Assembly (NCBI GenBank): GCA_036013505.1
Contig: CP107851.1
Coordinates: 6,284,501 to 6,348,500, forward strand
Reading direction: 5' to 3'
Source: Streptomyces sp. NBC_00510
Lineage (GTDB): Bacteria > Actinomycetota > Actinomycetes > Streptomycetales > Streptomycetaceae
DNA: 64,000 bases
Every line of letters begins with the position of its first letter. Within the stretch, counting starts at the first letter, position 1. The notes below the pieces were generated by a model. The model was not told where the DNA came from, searched no databases, and saw only the letters and a list, made by a program, of their open reading frames with translations. Made by a program: the position numbers and the translations under genes. Positions 43,055-52,744 of this stretch are shown here, piece after piece.

Positions 43055-46000
43055 ATGTCCCCGCGCGACGCTCATCCATTGATCACGGTGATCGTGCCCG
43101 CATATAACGCGGCGGAGACCGTCGGACGGACTCTGGACTCATTGGCGGTCCAGACATTCCAGGATTTCGAGGTCGTCGTCGTCGACGACGCCTCCGGTGA
43201 CCCCACCTGTGACGTGGTGGAGGACTACGCCGATCGCGTCCCGGGACTCCGCCTGATCCGCCGGGAGAGCAACAGCGGCGGGGTGGGCGCGCCGCGCAAC
43301 GACGGCATCCGGGCCGCCCGCGGCACCTACGTCATGTTCCTCGACTCCGACGACGAGATCCCCGCCACGGCGTGCGAGCTGCTCCTCGCCGGTGCCGAGC
43401 GGACCGGGGCGGACATCACCGCCGGGCGTGCGGAGCGGGTGAACCTCGGGCGCGGCACCATGACGACCTGGCAGCCCGCCCTCTACACCTCGGACCGCCA
43501 CGTGGCAAGCGTCACGGAATGGCCCGAGCTGCTGAACGACCCCATTGCCGCGGCCAAGCTCTACCGCCGTGAATTCCTGGTGGACAACGAGGTCTTCTTT
43601 CCGGAGGGTGTGTTCTACGAGGACACGTATTTCTCGGTGAAGTCCTACCACCGGGCCCGGGGGATATCCGTTCTCGCGGAGCCGGTTTACCACTGGATCT
43701 GGGAGGACAAGGCGGTCGATACGGGCGACGCGGCTTCCATCACGAATAGGCGTGGTGAGATCCGGAGCATATCCGACCGTGTTCGTGTGCACCGCATGGC
43801 GGACGCCTATTTGCTGGAGAACGACGCCCGGGAGCTGAAGCTCTACAAGGACGCGAAGTTCATCAGCCACGACGTCCGGCTCTACATGAAGGAACTGCGC
43901 CAGGCAGACGAGACCTACCTGGCGGAGTTCGGCCGGCTGGTCTCCGGCTACCTCGGCGGCATGGACGAGGAGGCCTACGGCCTGTGCGCGCCGCTGGACC
44001 GGGTGAGGGCCTTCTACCTGCGCCACACGATGATCCCCGAGGCGCTCACCGTCGCCGACTTCGAGCAGCGCCGCGGTGTCGTCTCCACGGACCTGCACAC
44101 GGAGGACGGGCGCGTCTACTGGTCGGGCAGCCACCTCTCCCTGCCGGGCGCCCGCACCTTCCTCGACGTGACCGAGCTGGGACTGGAGAACGAGAGGTTC
44201 GAGAGCTCCCGGATGTTCAACCAGGCCGTCTCGCTGGACCTGACGGGGCGCACCCTCGCCTTCTCCGGTGAGATCGTCAACCAGTTCGGCCGCCTGGCCG
44301 CGGGCGACAAGCTGGAGCTGGTCCTGTTCAGCCGCTCCAAGGAACTGGGGAAGAAGACGATCGGCCGGGTGGCCGACGTCCGTGTGACCCCCTCGACGAT
44401 CAGCTACACGGCGTCGCTGACCCTCGACGAGCTGGTCGGTGAGTTCCCCGCAGAGGGAACCGTGAACGTGATGTGCCAGCTCGTCTGGAAGGACCGCAAG
44501 CACACCACCGCCGTGTGCGTCCGCGGCCGGGACCTCGGCGCCCTCAACCGGACGCTGAGCGCGAACGGGTTCGAGGCGTACACGACGGCCAGCGGCAACC
44601 TCGCCCTGCGTCGCTTCACCGGCCTCGACGGAGCGGGCTTCGCCCGTCTGCGCGTGCACGAGGCGGACTGGGGCTGGTGGCGCGAGCGCCCGGCGCCGGC
44701 CGCAGCGGTGGCACCGCAGTCCCCGTCCGTCACGGTGGTCGTCCCGGCCGGCGAGGAGCCGCAGGCGCTGCGCGCCTGCCTGAGCTCGGTCGTCCTCCAG
44801 GACGAGTTCCCCCGGGCGCAGGTGCTGATCGTGGGCACCGGAGCCGGAGCCGGGGCCGTCGCGGACGTCGTGGCGGCGCACGGCAACGTGAGCGTCGTCG
44901 ACGGCGCGGCGGGCAGTTCCGCGGAAACGGTCCTGGAGCAGGCGACCGCCCCCTACGTGATCTTCCTCGACGGCTCCGGTGTCCTCGCCGAGGGCGCGCT
45001 CGGCCGACTGGTCGCCGTCGCCGCGCGGCACTCGGCGGACGTCGTGCTCGGTGACCTCGACCGGGGCCCCCGCGCCGAGGACACCGCCCCCGAAGTGGCC
45101 TGGAAGCAGTACTTCGGCGCGGGCCAGGAGGTGTTCGAGGGAGCCGCCGCCGCCCCGGAGCTGGTCTTCGCCACGGATCTCGCCAACAAGCTGTTCAGCG
45201 CCGGGACGCTGCGCGGCCTGACGGCCGACCTGGGCCCCGACGGGCGGTCGGACCGGGTCCGCCTCGGTGTCTCCGCCCTCCTGCGGGCCAAGCGGATCGC
45301 GCTCGTCGACGCCCATGTGTACGGCACCGCCGCGGCCGTGTCCGGGGACGAGGCGGCCCCGGTGATCCGTGACCGGCTCTCCGAGGCCCGGCAGCTGCTG
45401 ACGCTGTGCACGTCCCTGCTGTCCGACCCGCTGCCGGCCGACGCGGGCAGCCGCGCGCTGCTGCAGCGTTTCGTCGCGGGTTCCTTCGAGGCGTGCATGA
45501 CCACGCTGCCCAAGATGCTGAACCGGGCGGGCCTGGCCGAGATCTACGCGGACGTCCGCGCGTTGTACAAGGACATCCCGGACGACGTGATCCTCGACTA
45601 CGCCGTGACCGAGCGCTCCCGGCTGCTGCACCACGCCGTGAAGTCGGGCAGCCTGTCGGTCTTCTGCGCCCCCGGTGACGCGCCGGTGTACGTGCCGCGG
45701 CTGTTCATCACCGGCGAGGCAGTGCACCGCCGGCTCGAGGGGGACATCGAGCCCTCCACGATCCTCCAGGTCGAGGGGCGGGCCGCCCTTCTGGAGTCGA
45801 TCCGGCCGGTCGACGGCGACCTGCAGGTCGAGGGTCTGCTGCAGCTGAGCGGCGTCGACCTCACCCCGCTCCTGGAGAACGAGCTCACGCTGGACCTGGA
45901 GACCGCCTCGCACCGTGTGTCGGTGCCGGTGGTCCAGGTCTACCGGAGGGACCGCTGGCACGCCCGCAAGCGCCAGGACCTCCACGGCGGCTGGCGCGCG

Positions 46001-47458
46001 GTGCTGACCCCCGCGGACCTGTCCGCGCTGAAGGGCGGCTCCTACTCGCTCACCCTCCGGGTGCACGACGGCGACGCCTCCGTGGGCATCCCGTTGACGG
46101 CGCGCCCCGTGGCGCACCGTACCAAGGGCACCGAGCGGATCGGCCGCTTCCGTTACGAGGTCGGCATCGGCGCGGACAACACGCCGAGCCTGAAGGTGGC
46201 CCGCGCCGGGTCCGTCCGGCGGATCGGCCACTCCCTGAACCGCCTGTGGTCCGAGACGGCCGACGTCCTCGCGCGCCGGCCCGGGTGGCTGCTGCGGCTG
46301 CTCTACTGGATCAGCCGCCCCGTCCTCGGCCGCAGGGACATCTGGGTGGTCGGGGAGCGCCACGACACCGCCCAGGACAACGGCTACCACTTCTTCCGGT
46401 ACATGCGGGAGAACCACGCGCGGCGGAACGTCTACTACGTGATCGACGCCAAGGCGGCCGACCGCGCCAAGGTCGCGCCCTTCGGCAACGTCGTGGCCCG
46501 CGGCACGCTGCGGCACCGTCTCTACCTCCTCAACGCGACGCGGCTGATCTCGCCGTACGACCTCGAGGCCTACCTCGCGCCCCCCAACATCTCCAAGCCG
46601 GAGTTCCTGCGCCGCTTCGGCGACCTGCTCCACTACCGCCGGGTGTTCCTGCAGCACGGAGTGACGTACAACGACGTGTCGCAGTCGGCCCACCGTCAGT
46701 TCACCAACGTGGACCTCTTCGTGGCCGTGGCGGAGAGCGAGGCCGACTACATCTCCCGGGAGATGGGTTACAGCAAGGACGAGGTCGTCGCGCTCGGCTT
46801 CCCGCGCTTCGACAAGCTGGAGCCCGCGGAGGCGGACCGTCCGACGATCCTGCTGATGCCGACCTGGCGGCGTGACATCGTGGTGCCCTCCTACAACCGC
46901 AGTCGGCGCCCGGCGGTGCAGTTCGCGGCCTCCGAGTACTTCCGCTTCTACTCGCGGCTGCTCGCCGACGAGCGACTGCGCGGGGCGCTCGAGCGCTCCG
47001 GCGTGCGGCTGGAGTTCTACCCGCACTACGAGATCCGCCCCTACCTGCGGCACTTCCAGGTGGACCACCCGAGCATCGAGGTCGCCGACCAGACCAAGCG
47101 CGGTGTCCAGGAGGCCATGAGGGAGTGCTCCCTCCTGGTCACGGACTACTCGTCGGTCTTCTTCGACGTCGCCTACATGGGCAAGCCCGTGGTCTACGTG
47201 CCCTACGACGAGGAAGAGTTCTACACCCAGCACTACCGGCGCGGTTACTACAACCTCACCGAGGACGGCTTCGGCCCCGTCTGCCACACGGTCGACGACG
47301 CGGTCGACGAGATCATCGCCGCCATCGACGGGCGGTTCGAGGTGAGCAGTCCGTACCGCGAGCGGGTGAACTCGTTCTTCGTCCACCGGGACAGGGACAA
47401 CTGTGCCCGCGTGTACGACGCGGTCAACCGGCTCGGCGCGAAGGCCGGCCGCTCCTGA
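43055..47458 (+). CDS. Multidomain GT2 / TagF-type polyol-phosphate polymerase
   Basis: A 1467-residue protein in three parts. Residues 9-230 are an active-looking GT2 domain (TVIVPAYNAAETV, VVVDDASGD, metal site FLDSDDE at 95-101). A second GT2-like domain at about 557-720 (VTVVVPAGEEPQALRACLSS, VIFLDGSGVL) has lost the DxD acid pair. Residues about 1102-1460 form a CDP-glycerol glycerophosphotransferase domain (FLQHGVTYND, EFYPHYEIRPY, LVTDYSSVFFDVAYMGKPVV). The segment between the GT2 parts is beta-rich. It probably builds a sugar-modified poly(polyol phosphate) wall polymer. TTG 43052 precedes the chosen ATG. Confidence 0.87.
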   Translation: MSPRDAHPLITVIVPAYNAAETVGRTLDSLAVQTFQDFEVVVVDDASGDPTCDVVEDYADRVPGLRLIRRESNSGGVGAPRNDGIRAARGTYVMFLDSDDEIPATACELLLAGAERTGADITAGRAERVNLGRGTMTTWQPALYTSDRHVASVTEWPELLNDPIAAAKLYRREFLVDNEVFFPEGVFYEDTYFSVKSYHRARGISVLAEPVYHWIWEDKAVDTGDAASITNRRGEIRSISDRVRVHRMADAYLLENDARELKLYKDAKFISHDVRLYMKELRQADETYLAEFGRLVSGYLGGMDEEAYGLCAPLDRVRAFYLRHTMIPEALTVADFEQRRGVVSTDLHTEDGRVYWSGSHLSLPGARTFLDVTELGLENERFESSRMFNQAVSLDLTGRTLAFSGEIVNQFGRLAAGDKLELVLFSRSKELGKKTIGRVADVRVTPSTISYTASLTLDELVGEFPAEGTVNVMCQLVWKDRKHTTAVCVRGRDLGALNRTLSANGFEAYTTASGNLALRRFTGLDGAGFARLRVHEADWGWWRERPAPAAAVAPQSPSVTVVVPAGEEPQALRACLSSVVLQDEFPRAQVLIVGTGAGAGAVADVVAAHGNVSVVDGAAGSSAETVLEQATAPYVIFLDGSGVLAEGALGRLVAVAARHSADVVLGDLDRGPRAEDTAPEVAWKQYFGAGQEVFEGAAAAPELVFATDLANKLFSAGTLRGLTADLGPDGRSDRVRLGVSALLRAKRIALVDAHVYGTAAAVSGDEAAPVIRDRLSEARQLLTLCTSLLSDPLPADAGSRALLQRFVAGSFEACMTTLPKMLNRAGLAEIYADVRALYKDIPDDVILDYAVTERSRLLHHAVKSGSLSVFCAPGDAPVYVPRLFITGEAVHRRLEGDIEPSTILQVEGRAALLESIRPVDGDLQVEGLLQLSGVDLTPLLENELTLDLETASHRVSVPVVQVYRRDRWHARKRQDLHGGWRAVLTPADLSALKGGSYSLTLRVHDGDASVGIPLTARPVAHRTKGTERIGRFRYEVGIGADNTPSLKVARAGSVRRIGHSLNRLWSETADVLARRPGWLLRLLYWISRPVLGRRDIWVVGERHDTAQDNGYHFFRYMRENHARRNVYYVIDAKAADRAKVAPFGNVVARGTLRHRLYLLNATRLISPYDLEAYLAPPNISKPEFLRRFGDLLHYRRVFLQHGVTYNDVSQSAHRQFTNVDLFVAVAESEADYISREMGYSKDEVVALGFPRFDKLEPAEADRPTILLMPTWRRDIVVPSYNRSRRPAVQFAASEYFRFYSRLLADERLRGALERSGVRLEFYPHYEIRPYLRHFQVDHPSIEVADQTKRGVQEAMRECSLLVTDYSSVFFDVAYMGKPVVYVPYDEEEFYTQHYRRGYYNLTEDGFGPVCHTVDDAVDEIIAAIDGRFEVSSPYRERVNSFFVHRDRDNCARVYDAVNRLGAKAGRS

Positions 47459-47496
47459 CGGACGGTCCTGAAGGGCCTGTGGAGAGGATGAGAACG

Positions 47497-48480
47497 ATGA
47501 CGTGGCTGATCACCGGCGGCGCCGGCTACATCGGCTCGCACGTGGTGAAGGCGATGGTCGACGGCGGCGAGCAGGTCGTGGTCGTGGACGATCTGAGCAC
47601 CGGCGACCCGCAGCGGCTGCCCGCCGGCGTGCACCTGGAGAAGGGCTCCGTACTCGACGCGGAGCTGCTCGACCGGGTGCTGCGGGAGCACTCGGTGCGC
47701 GGCATCGTGCACATCGCGGCGAAGAAGCAGGTCGGGGAGTCGGTGGAGCGTCCGCTCCACTACTACCGGGAGAACGTCCAGGGCCTGCAGACCGTCCTGG
47801 AGGCCGCGGTGCGCGCGGGGGTGACCAGCTTCCTGTTCTCGTCCTCCGCCGCCGTCTACGGGATGCCCGACGTCGACCTGGTGACCGAGGAGACCCCGTG
47901 CGCGCCCATGAGCCCATACGGTGAGACCAAGCTCGTCGGCGAGTGGATGGTCCGGGCGACGGGTGCTGCCCACGGCATCGCCACCGCCTGCCTGCGCTAC
48001 TTCAACGTGGCCGGCGCGGCCACCCCCGAGCTGGGTGACGCGGGGATCTTCAACCTCGTGCCGATGGTCTTCGAGCGGCTCTCCCAGGACAAGCCGCCGC
48101 TGATCTTCGGTGACGACTACGAGACCGCCGACGGCACCTGCATCCGTGACTTCATCCACGTCGAGGACATCGCGTCGGCCCACGTCGCCGCCGCGCGCCG
48201 GCTGGCGGAGGACCCGACCGCCGCCCTGGTGCTGAACATCGGCCGTGGCGAGGGCGTCTCGGTCGCCGAGATGGTGGGCATCATCGGCTCGGTCACCGGC
48301 CGCACCGACGCGACGCCGCAGGTCATCGAGCGCCGCCCCGGCGACCCTGCCCGTGTCGTCGCCTCCGCCTCGCGGATCGAGGAGGAGCTGGGCTGGACGG
48401 CCCGCCACGAGGTGCGCGAGATGGTCGCGTCCGCCTGGGCGGGCTGGTGCCTGCGCCACCCGGAGTCGGCCCGGGGCTGA
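47497..48480 (+). CDS. galE: UDP-glucose/UDP-sugar 4-epimerase
   Basis: A 327-residue short-chain epimerase. It has the NAD-binding GGAGYIG near the N-terminus, the SSSAAVYG serine region, and the catalytic Y141-x3-K145 (YGETK). The ATG at 47497 has AGGA eight bases upstream; the ATG at 47488 is too close to that site. It lies 38 bp after the giant TagF-like gene, so it probably supplies an activated hexose (UDP-galactose type) for that polymer. A 24 bp perfect hairpin follows. Confidence 0.9.
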   Translation: MTWLITGGAGYIGSHVVKAMVDGGEQVVVVDDLSTGDPQRLPAGVHLEKGSVLDAELLDRVLREHSVRGIVHIAAKKQVGESVERPLHYYRENVQGLQTVLEAAVRAGVTSFLFSSSAAVYGMPDVDLVTEETPCAPMSPYGETKLVGEWMVRATGAAHGIATACLRYFNVAGAATPELGDAGIFNLVPMVFERLSQDKPPLIFGDDYETADGTCIRDFIHVEDIASAHVAAARRLAEDPTAALVLNIGRGEGVSVAEMVGIIGSVTGRTDATPQVIERRPGDPARVVASASRIEEELGWTARHEVREMVASAWAGWCLRHPESARG

Positions 48481-48492
48481 CCCCGCGACCTG

Positions 48493-48544
48493 ACGGACGA
48501 GGCTTTTGGCCGAGCGGCAGCGCTCGGCCAAAAGCCTCGTCCGT
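48493..48544. terminator. Bidirectional terminator, galE / TagF-like gene
   Basis: Perfect 24 bp stem (48493-48516 with 48521-48544) and a GCAG loop, between convergent stops. It is one of the strongest hairpins in the window. Confidence 0.9.
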
Positions 48545-48558
48545 TGCGTCGCCATTGC

Positions 48559-50592
48559 TCATAGGGCGTTGGCGCGCTGCTTCGGTACCGCCTGCGCGGT
48601 GCCGCCGGCCGTCCTGGCGCGTCGTTCGTCGGCCCGGGCGGCGAGCGCCTGCACCGCGTCCCGGAAGCGCTCGGAGGAAGGCGGCGCGGCCGGGCCCAGC
48701 AGGTGCCCCTTCAGGTCCAGACGGGCCGCTGCCAGGGTGTCCTCCGCCTTGCCGCGCACGACGGCCAGCAACTCGCCGAGACCCGCCGCGTCGGGGGTGA
48801 GCACGGTCCCGGCCCGGACGGTGGGGAACGCCTTGCGGAACCCGGCCTCGGTCAGGTCGGTGGTGTTGGTCACGGCGTAGGGCTTGCCGCTCATCAGGAA
48901 CTCGGAGATCACGCTCGACACGTCGGTGATCAGCACGTCGCAGTGGTTGAAGCAGGAGTAGAGGCCGGGGCGCTCATCGACGATCACCTGGTGCTCCTCG
49001 GCGGGGTGCACCGACCAGTACGCCGTCTCCCACGAGAGGGTCGCCCGCTGCACGGCCTCGGCGATGCTCCCGTCCTGCGTCCTGCCGCGGTCCGCCATGC
49101 GCTCCAGGTCGTCGGCGTCGGTCAGCGACCAGGCGTCGGTCAGCCGGCCCAGCTCGCGCTCCATGCGGTGGAGCAGCTCGCGCTGCGCGGGCAGGGGCGG
49201 GGCCGGGGGACGCTCGTGGTTGGCCTTCTCGATCAGCGCGACGATCCGCCGGTGGGCGGCACCCGCCCGCGGGTCCACGGTGCCGGTGAGCGGATGCGGC
49301 CGGTAGACCAGGCGGACGCCGGGTTCGGCCAGCAGCCGGCGGACGAGGGCTTCCCCGGCCAGCACGATCGAGGTGTTGCCCGGGTCCTCGGTCCAGCCCT
49401 CCCAGGTCGGCGCGTAGAGCACCGTGACCGGGTCACCGGGCGCGGGCGGCCCGCCGTACGGCAGGATGCCTGCCAGCTGGGGACGACCGACCTCCGTGAC
49501 GTCCTCGTCCGCCACGCCGACCGAGGCCAGGGCGTAGCGCTCGCGGGCCGCGGGGCCGGCCACCCAGACCTCGTCGTAGGCCTTGGCGTACGGGTTGCAG
49601 CTGGACAGCTTGTCGCTCTCGCCGTGGTTGACGAAGGCGTGCATGATCGTCGGGATGCGCAGCACCTGGGAGGTCTTGGCCGCGTTGGCCGGGTGGATCA
49701 TCACCTTGAGGCTGGAGTCGCTCAGCCGCAACAGGTGGGCGACCTTCGGGAGGCACACGATGGGGACGTCGGTGGGGCCGATGCGCTGCACCATCGTCCG
49801 CTCGCGCAGCACGATGACCGGCCGGCCGTCCATCTGGGCCAGGGCGGACAGCCACATGTTGGCCTGATACGCGGAGTTGGCGCTGCCGGAGAAGTACATG
49901 CCGACCGTGGGCTGGTAGCGCTCCAGCCAGCGGTCGAACCACTCGAGGACCTCGTCCTGCCGCGGCGGGCGCCGGCCCGGCAGCAGGGACCGGCCGAGCA
50001 CCGCGAGGGCCACGGAGGCCAGGACCGCGGACAGCAGGATTCCGTCGGCGGCGAAGAGGGTGGTGCCGGTCGCCGCGGTGACGGTGAGCCCGGTGGTCGC
50101 GGGGAGCCCGATGAGCAGCAGCCGCAGTCCGGGCTGACGGGTGATCAGGGCCGGGGGAGGTGCGGGCAGCGGCAGCTCGGAGGTGTCGATGTTCCGGGTG
50201 ATGACGGGCAGCCGCCGGGCGCGCTGCACCAGGATCGTTCCCGCCTGGAGCCCGATGTGCGCGCCGTGGACGTACAGCAGGCCGGCCAGGCACACGAGGT
50301 GGAACCACGTCGACGCCGGGTGGTCCAGGCGCAGCAGTCCGATGACGAGCAGCAGGTCGCGCAGTGACTGACGGGTGATCGCCTCCGCCTGGAGCAGGCC
50401 GAGGACCCGGGTCGGAGGTCGCTGCCCCGAGTACAGGCAGACGTCGGCGACGTAGCCCACGGCCGCGGCGCCGGCCAGCAGGTACGCGTTCGGCAGGACC
50501 ACGCCCGCGGCCTGGGCGATCAAGGCGCAGGCCTGGACCAGCAGGAGGCCGAATTGGTGGACCTCCGGCCCGCTCCCCATGGCACGTTTCAC
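48559..50592 (-). CDS. Membrane-bound CDP-glycerol glycerophosphotransferase-like protein
   Basis: A 677-residue protein. The first 200 residues hold about five hydrophobic segments (for example LLLVQACALIAQAAGVVLPN), unlike the soluble N-terminus of classic TagF. The remainder is a TagF-type domain: HAFVNHGESDK, VLYAPTWEGW, RLVYRPHPLTG and HCDVLITDVSSVISEFLMSG. GTG at 50592 (VKRAMGSGPE) has GGGAAG eight bases upstream; ATG 50580 is the alternative. It converges with galE and is divergent from proB. It is likely part of wall-glycopolymer synthesis with the protein at 43055; substrate not certain. Confidence 0.85.
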   Translation of the reverse strand: MKRAMGSGPEVHQFGLLLVQACALIAQAAGVVLPNAYLLAGAAAVGYVADVCLYSGQRPPTRVLGLLQAEAITRQSLRDLLLVIGLLRLDHPASTWFHLVCLAGLLYVHGAHIGLQAGTILVQRARRLPVITRNIDTSELPLPAPPPALITRQPGLRLLLIGLPATTGLTVTAATGTTLFAADGILLSAVLASVALAVLGRSLLPGRRPPRQDEVLEWFDRWLERYQPTVGMYFSGSANSAYQANMWLSALAQMDGRPVIVLRERTMVQRIGPTDVPIVCLPKVAHLLRLSDSSLKVMIHPANAAKTSQVLRIPTIMHAFVNHGESDKLSSCNPYAKAYDEVWVAGPAARERYALASVGVADEDVTEVGRPQLAGILPYGGPPAPGDPVTVLYAPTWEGWTEDPGNTSIVLAGEALVRRLLAEPGVRLVYRPHPLTGTVDPRAGAAHRRIVALIEKANHERPPAPPLPAQRELLHRMERELGRLTDAWSLTDADDLERMADRGRTQDGSIAEAVQRATLSWETAYWSVHPAEEHQVIVDERPGLYSCFNHCDVLITDVSSVISEFLMSGKPYAVTNTTDLTEAGFRKAFPTVRAGTVLTPDAAGLGELLAVVRGKAEDTLAAARLDLKGHLLGPAAPPSSERFRDAVQALAARADERRARTAGGTAQAVPKQRANAL

Positions 50593-50941
50593 AGCAGCAA
50601 CTTCCCATCGTCGTACGTGCGCTGGCCCGACGGAACCGCCGCGGAGCGCAAGCGTGCACACTCCGTTCGGGGCCGCGGGCCGCCGTTCACGTGCACGCTG
50701 CCCCCTGTTCGATTCCACTGGCAAATCGTTCCCATTGATCGGTGATGTCCGACCTGAACGATTACGAATCGAAGAGTCGCGTTATGAGAACTTCTTACCT
50801 CTCCGTCAGGCCCCGCGTACAGGTTTCCCACGCACCTGCCCCGGTCCGCGCGTCCCACTCCCGGTCCGGTGGGTGGAAGGCGGCGGCGCCGGGTCGCCCG
50901 ACTGCCGTAGATTGCGAAGCCGGGAGAGGGAAGGGACGGAC
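50593..50941. other. Divergent intergenic region, TagF-like gene / proB
   Basis: About 349 bp without a credible gene. It contains a cluster of AT-rich inverted elements at 50709-50773: TTCGATT and AATCGAA face each other, ATCGTTC and GAACGAT face each other inside them, and CGATTACGAATCG is itself palindromic. These could be operators for either gene. Confidence 0.5.
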
Positions 50942-52081
50942 GTGGCGAGCGCGAGGCAGGACGTGGCGGAGGCCCGGCGGGTCGTGGTCAAGGTCGGGTC
51001 GTCGTCGCTGACGACGGCGGCCGGGGGCCTGGACGCCGACCGGGTGGACGCCCTCGTGGACGTGCTGGCCAAGGCGCGCGGGACCCAGGAGGGCGCGGCC
51101 GCCAAGGAGGTCGTCCTGGTCTCCTCCGGCGCCATCGCCGCCGGCCTGGCACCGCTCGGGCTCACCCGGCGGCCCCGGGACCTGGCGCGGCAGCAGGCCG
51201 CCGCCAGCGTCGGCCAGGGTCTGCTCGTCGCCCGCTACACGGCCTCCTTCGCCCGGTACGGCGTACGGGTCGGCCAGGTGCTGCTCACCTCCGACGACAT
51301 GAGCCGCCGGGCGCACTACCGCAACGCCTACCGCACGCTGGACAAGTTGCTCGCCATGGGCGCCATGCCGATCGTGAACGAGAACGACACGGTGGCCACC
51401 GACGAGATCCGCTTCGGCGACAACGACCGCCTCGCCGCCCTCGTCGCCCACCTGGTCCGCGCCGACCTGCTCGTCCTGCTCTCCGACGTGGACGGGCTCT
51501 ACGACGGCGACCCCGCCCTCCCGGGCACCTCGCGCATCGAGGAGGTCCACGGGCCGCGGGACCTGGAGGGCGTCTCCATCGGCAGCGCGGGCAAGGCCGG
51601 CGTCGGCACCGGGGGCATGGTCACCAAGGTCGAGGCCGCCCGGATCGCCGCCGGCGCCGGCATCCCGGTCGTCCTCACCTCCGCCTCGCAGGCCGCGGAC
51701 GCCCTGGCCGGACGGCGGACCGGCACCGTCTTCCACGCCACGGGCAAGCGCTCCGCCGACCGGCTGCTGTGGCTGGCCCACGCCTCCACCCCGCTCGGCG
51801 CGCTGATCCTGGACGACGGCGCCGTGCAGGCGGTCGTCAAGCGCCGCACCTCGCTGCTGCCGGCCGGCATCGCGGCGGTCGAGGGCCACTTCACCGCCGG
51901 CGACCCGGTCGAACTGCGCGACACCTCCGGCCACGCCGTCGCGCGGGGCCTGGTGAACTTCGACGCCAAGGAGCTGCCCCGGCTGCTCGGGCGCTCGACC
52001 CGCGAACTGGCGCGGGAGCTCGGCCCCGCCTACGAGCGCGAGGTCGTGCACCGGGACGACCTCGTACTGCTGCACCACTGA
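50942..52081 (+). CDS. proB: Glutamate 5-kinase
   Basis: A 379-residue enzyme for the first step of proline synthesis, phosphorylating glutamate. It has VVVKVGSSSLT at the N-terminus, the VSSGAIAAG loop, NENDTVATDEIRFGDND at the substrate site, GTGGMVTK, and a C-terminal PUA domain (about 285-375). GTG at 50942 is preceded by GGGAAGGGA. proA follows after one small gene, so the proline genes are close but not directly adjacent. Confidence 0.96.
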   Translation: MASARQDVAEARRVVVKVGSSSLTTAAGGLDADRVDALVDVLAKARGTQEGAAAKEVVLVSSGAIAAGLAPLGLTRRPRDLARQQAAASVGQGLLVARYTASFARYGVRVGQVLLTSDDMSRRAHYRNAYRTLDKLLAMGAMPIVNENDTVATDEIRFGDNDRLAALVAHLVRADLLVLLSDVDGLYDGDPALPGTSRIEEVHGPRDLEGVSIGSAGKAGVGTGGMVTKVEAARIAAGAGIPVVLTSASQAADALAGRRTGTVFHATGKRSADRLLWLAHASTPLGALILDDGAVQAVVKRRTSLLPAGIAAVEGHFTAGDPVELRDTSGHAVARGLVNFDAKELPRLLGRSTRELARELGPAYEREVVHRDDLVLLHH

Positions 52082-52264
52082 GGCGGACCTCCTTCGTGGT
52101 TACTTCGTGAAAACCGCCCCGCGCCCGCTCCCGGGCTGCTGGACTTTGAGGGCGGAGCACGGAATCCGGCCAGGGACGCGACGACAGGGACGACAGGGAG
52201 GCCGCCGGTGAGACGAGGGCGCCCAGGGGCATCGTCGTCCCGAGGGACGGCGGAGCGGACACTG

Positions 52265-52654
52265 GTGAGCGTGACGAGCGACGACACCGCCCCGCCGGCG
52301 CGGGAGCGCCCCGTGTCCCGGCTCTGGCACGTGACGCTCAGCGTCTCCGGGCCCGAGGCCCCGCTCGCCGAGGTGCGGCGCGCGCTGGAGCAGCTCGCGA
52401 ACGACCACCCCTTCCTGCTGACCAGCCGGTACGCGGCCGACCACGCCGAGATCCGGTACTGGGAGGAGGCCCGCGACCTGCACGACGCCGCCGCGATCGC
52501 GCTGCGGCTGTGGGGCGAGCACCGCTCCTCCGCCAACCTGCCGCCCTGGGAGACGGTGGGCCTGGAGGTCATCGACCGCGACACCTACCACCAGCGCCTC
52601 GCGGAGGGTTACGGACCGCCCCCGGCGGCGCCCATCGGCGTGCACCCCTACTGA
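52265..52654 (+). CDS. Conserved-type small protein between proB and proA
   Basis: A 129-residue soluble protein (VSVTSDDTAPPARER, then LWHVTLSVSGPEAPLAEVRR...) with an alpha/beta appearance, no signal peptide or membrane segment and no cysteine. GTG at 52265 follows GGAG; GTG 52208 gives a 148-residue version with a basic, low-complexity leader. No enzyme motif was recognised. Its position between proB and proA suggests co-transcription, but a role in proline synthesis is not shown. Confidence 0.75.
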   Translation: MSVTSDDTAPPARERPVSRLWHVTLSVSGPEAPLAEVRRALEQLANDHPFLLTSRYAADHAEIRYWEEARDLHDAAAIALRLWGEHRSSANLPPWETVGLEVIDRDTYHQRLAEGYGPPPAAPIGVHPY

Positions 52655-52744
52655 GCCGCACCGGCCCGGCCGCCGTGCGCGGCACGGTCTCACCCGCCGG
52701 AAAGCCGTCCCGCCGGCCGGCGCCCACGCCGTACCCTGGCCGCT

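Noticed and set aside
43139..47386. A minus-strand open frame of about 1400 codons opposite the giant TagF-like gene
   Set aside because: Antisense shadow; the plus strand encodes recognisable GT2 and TagF motifs throughout.
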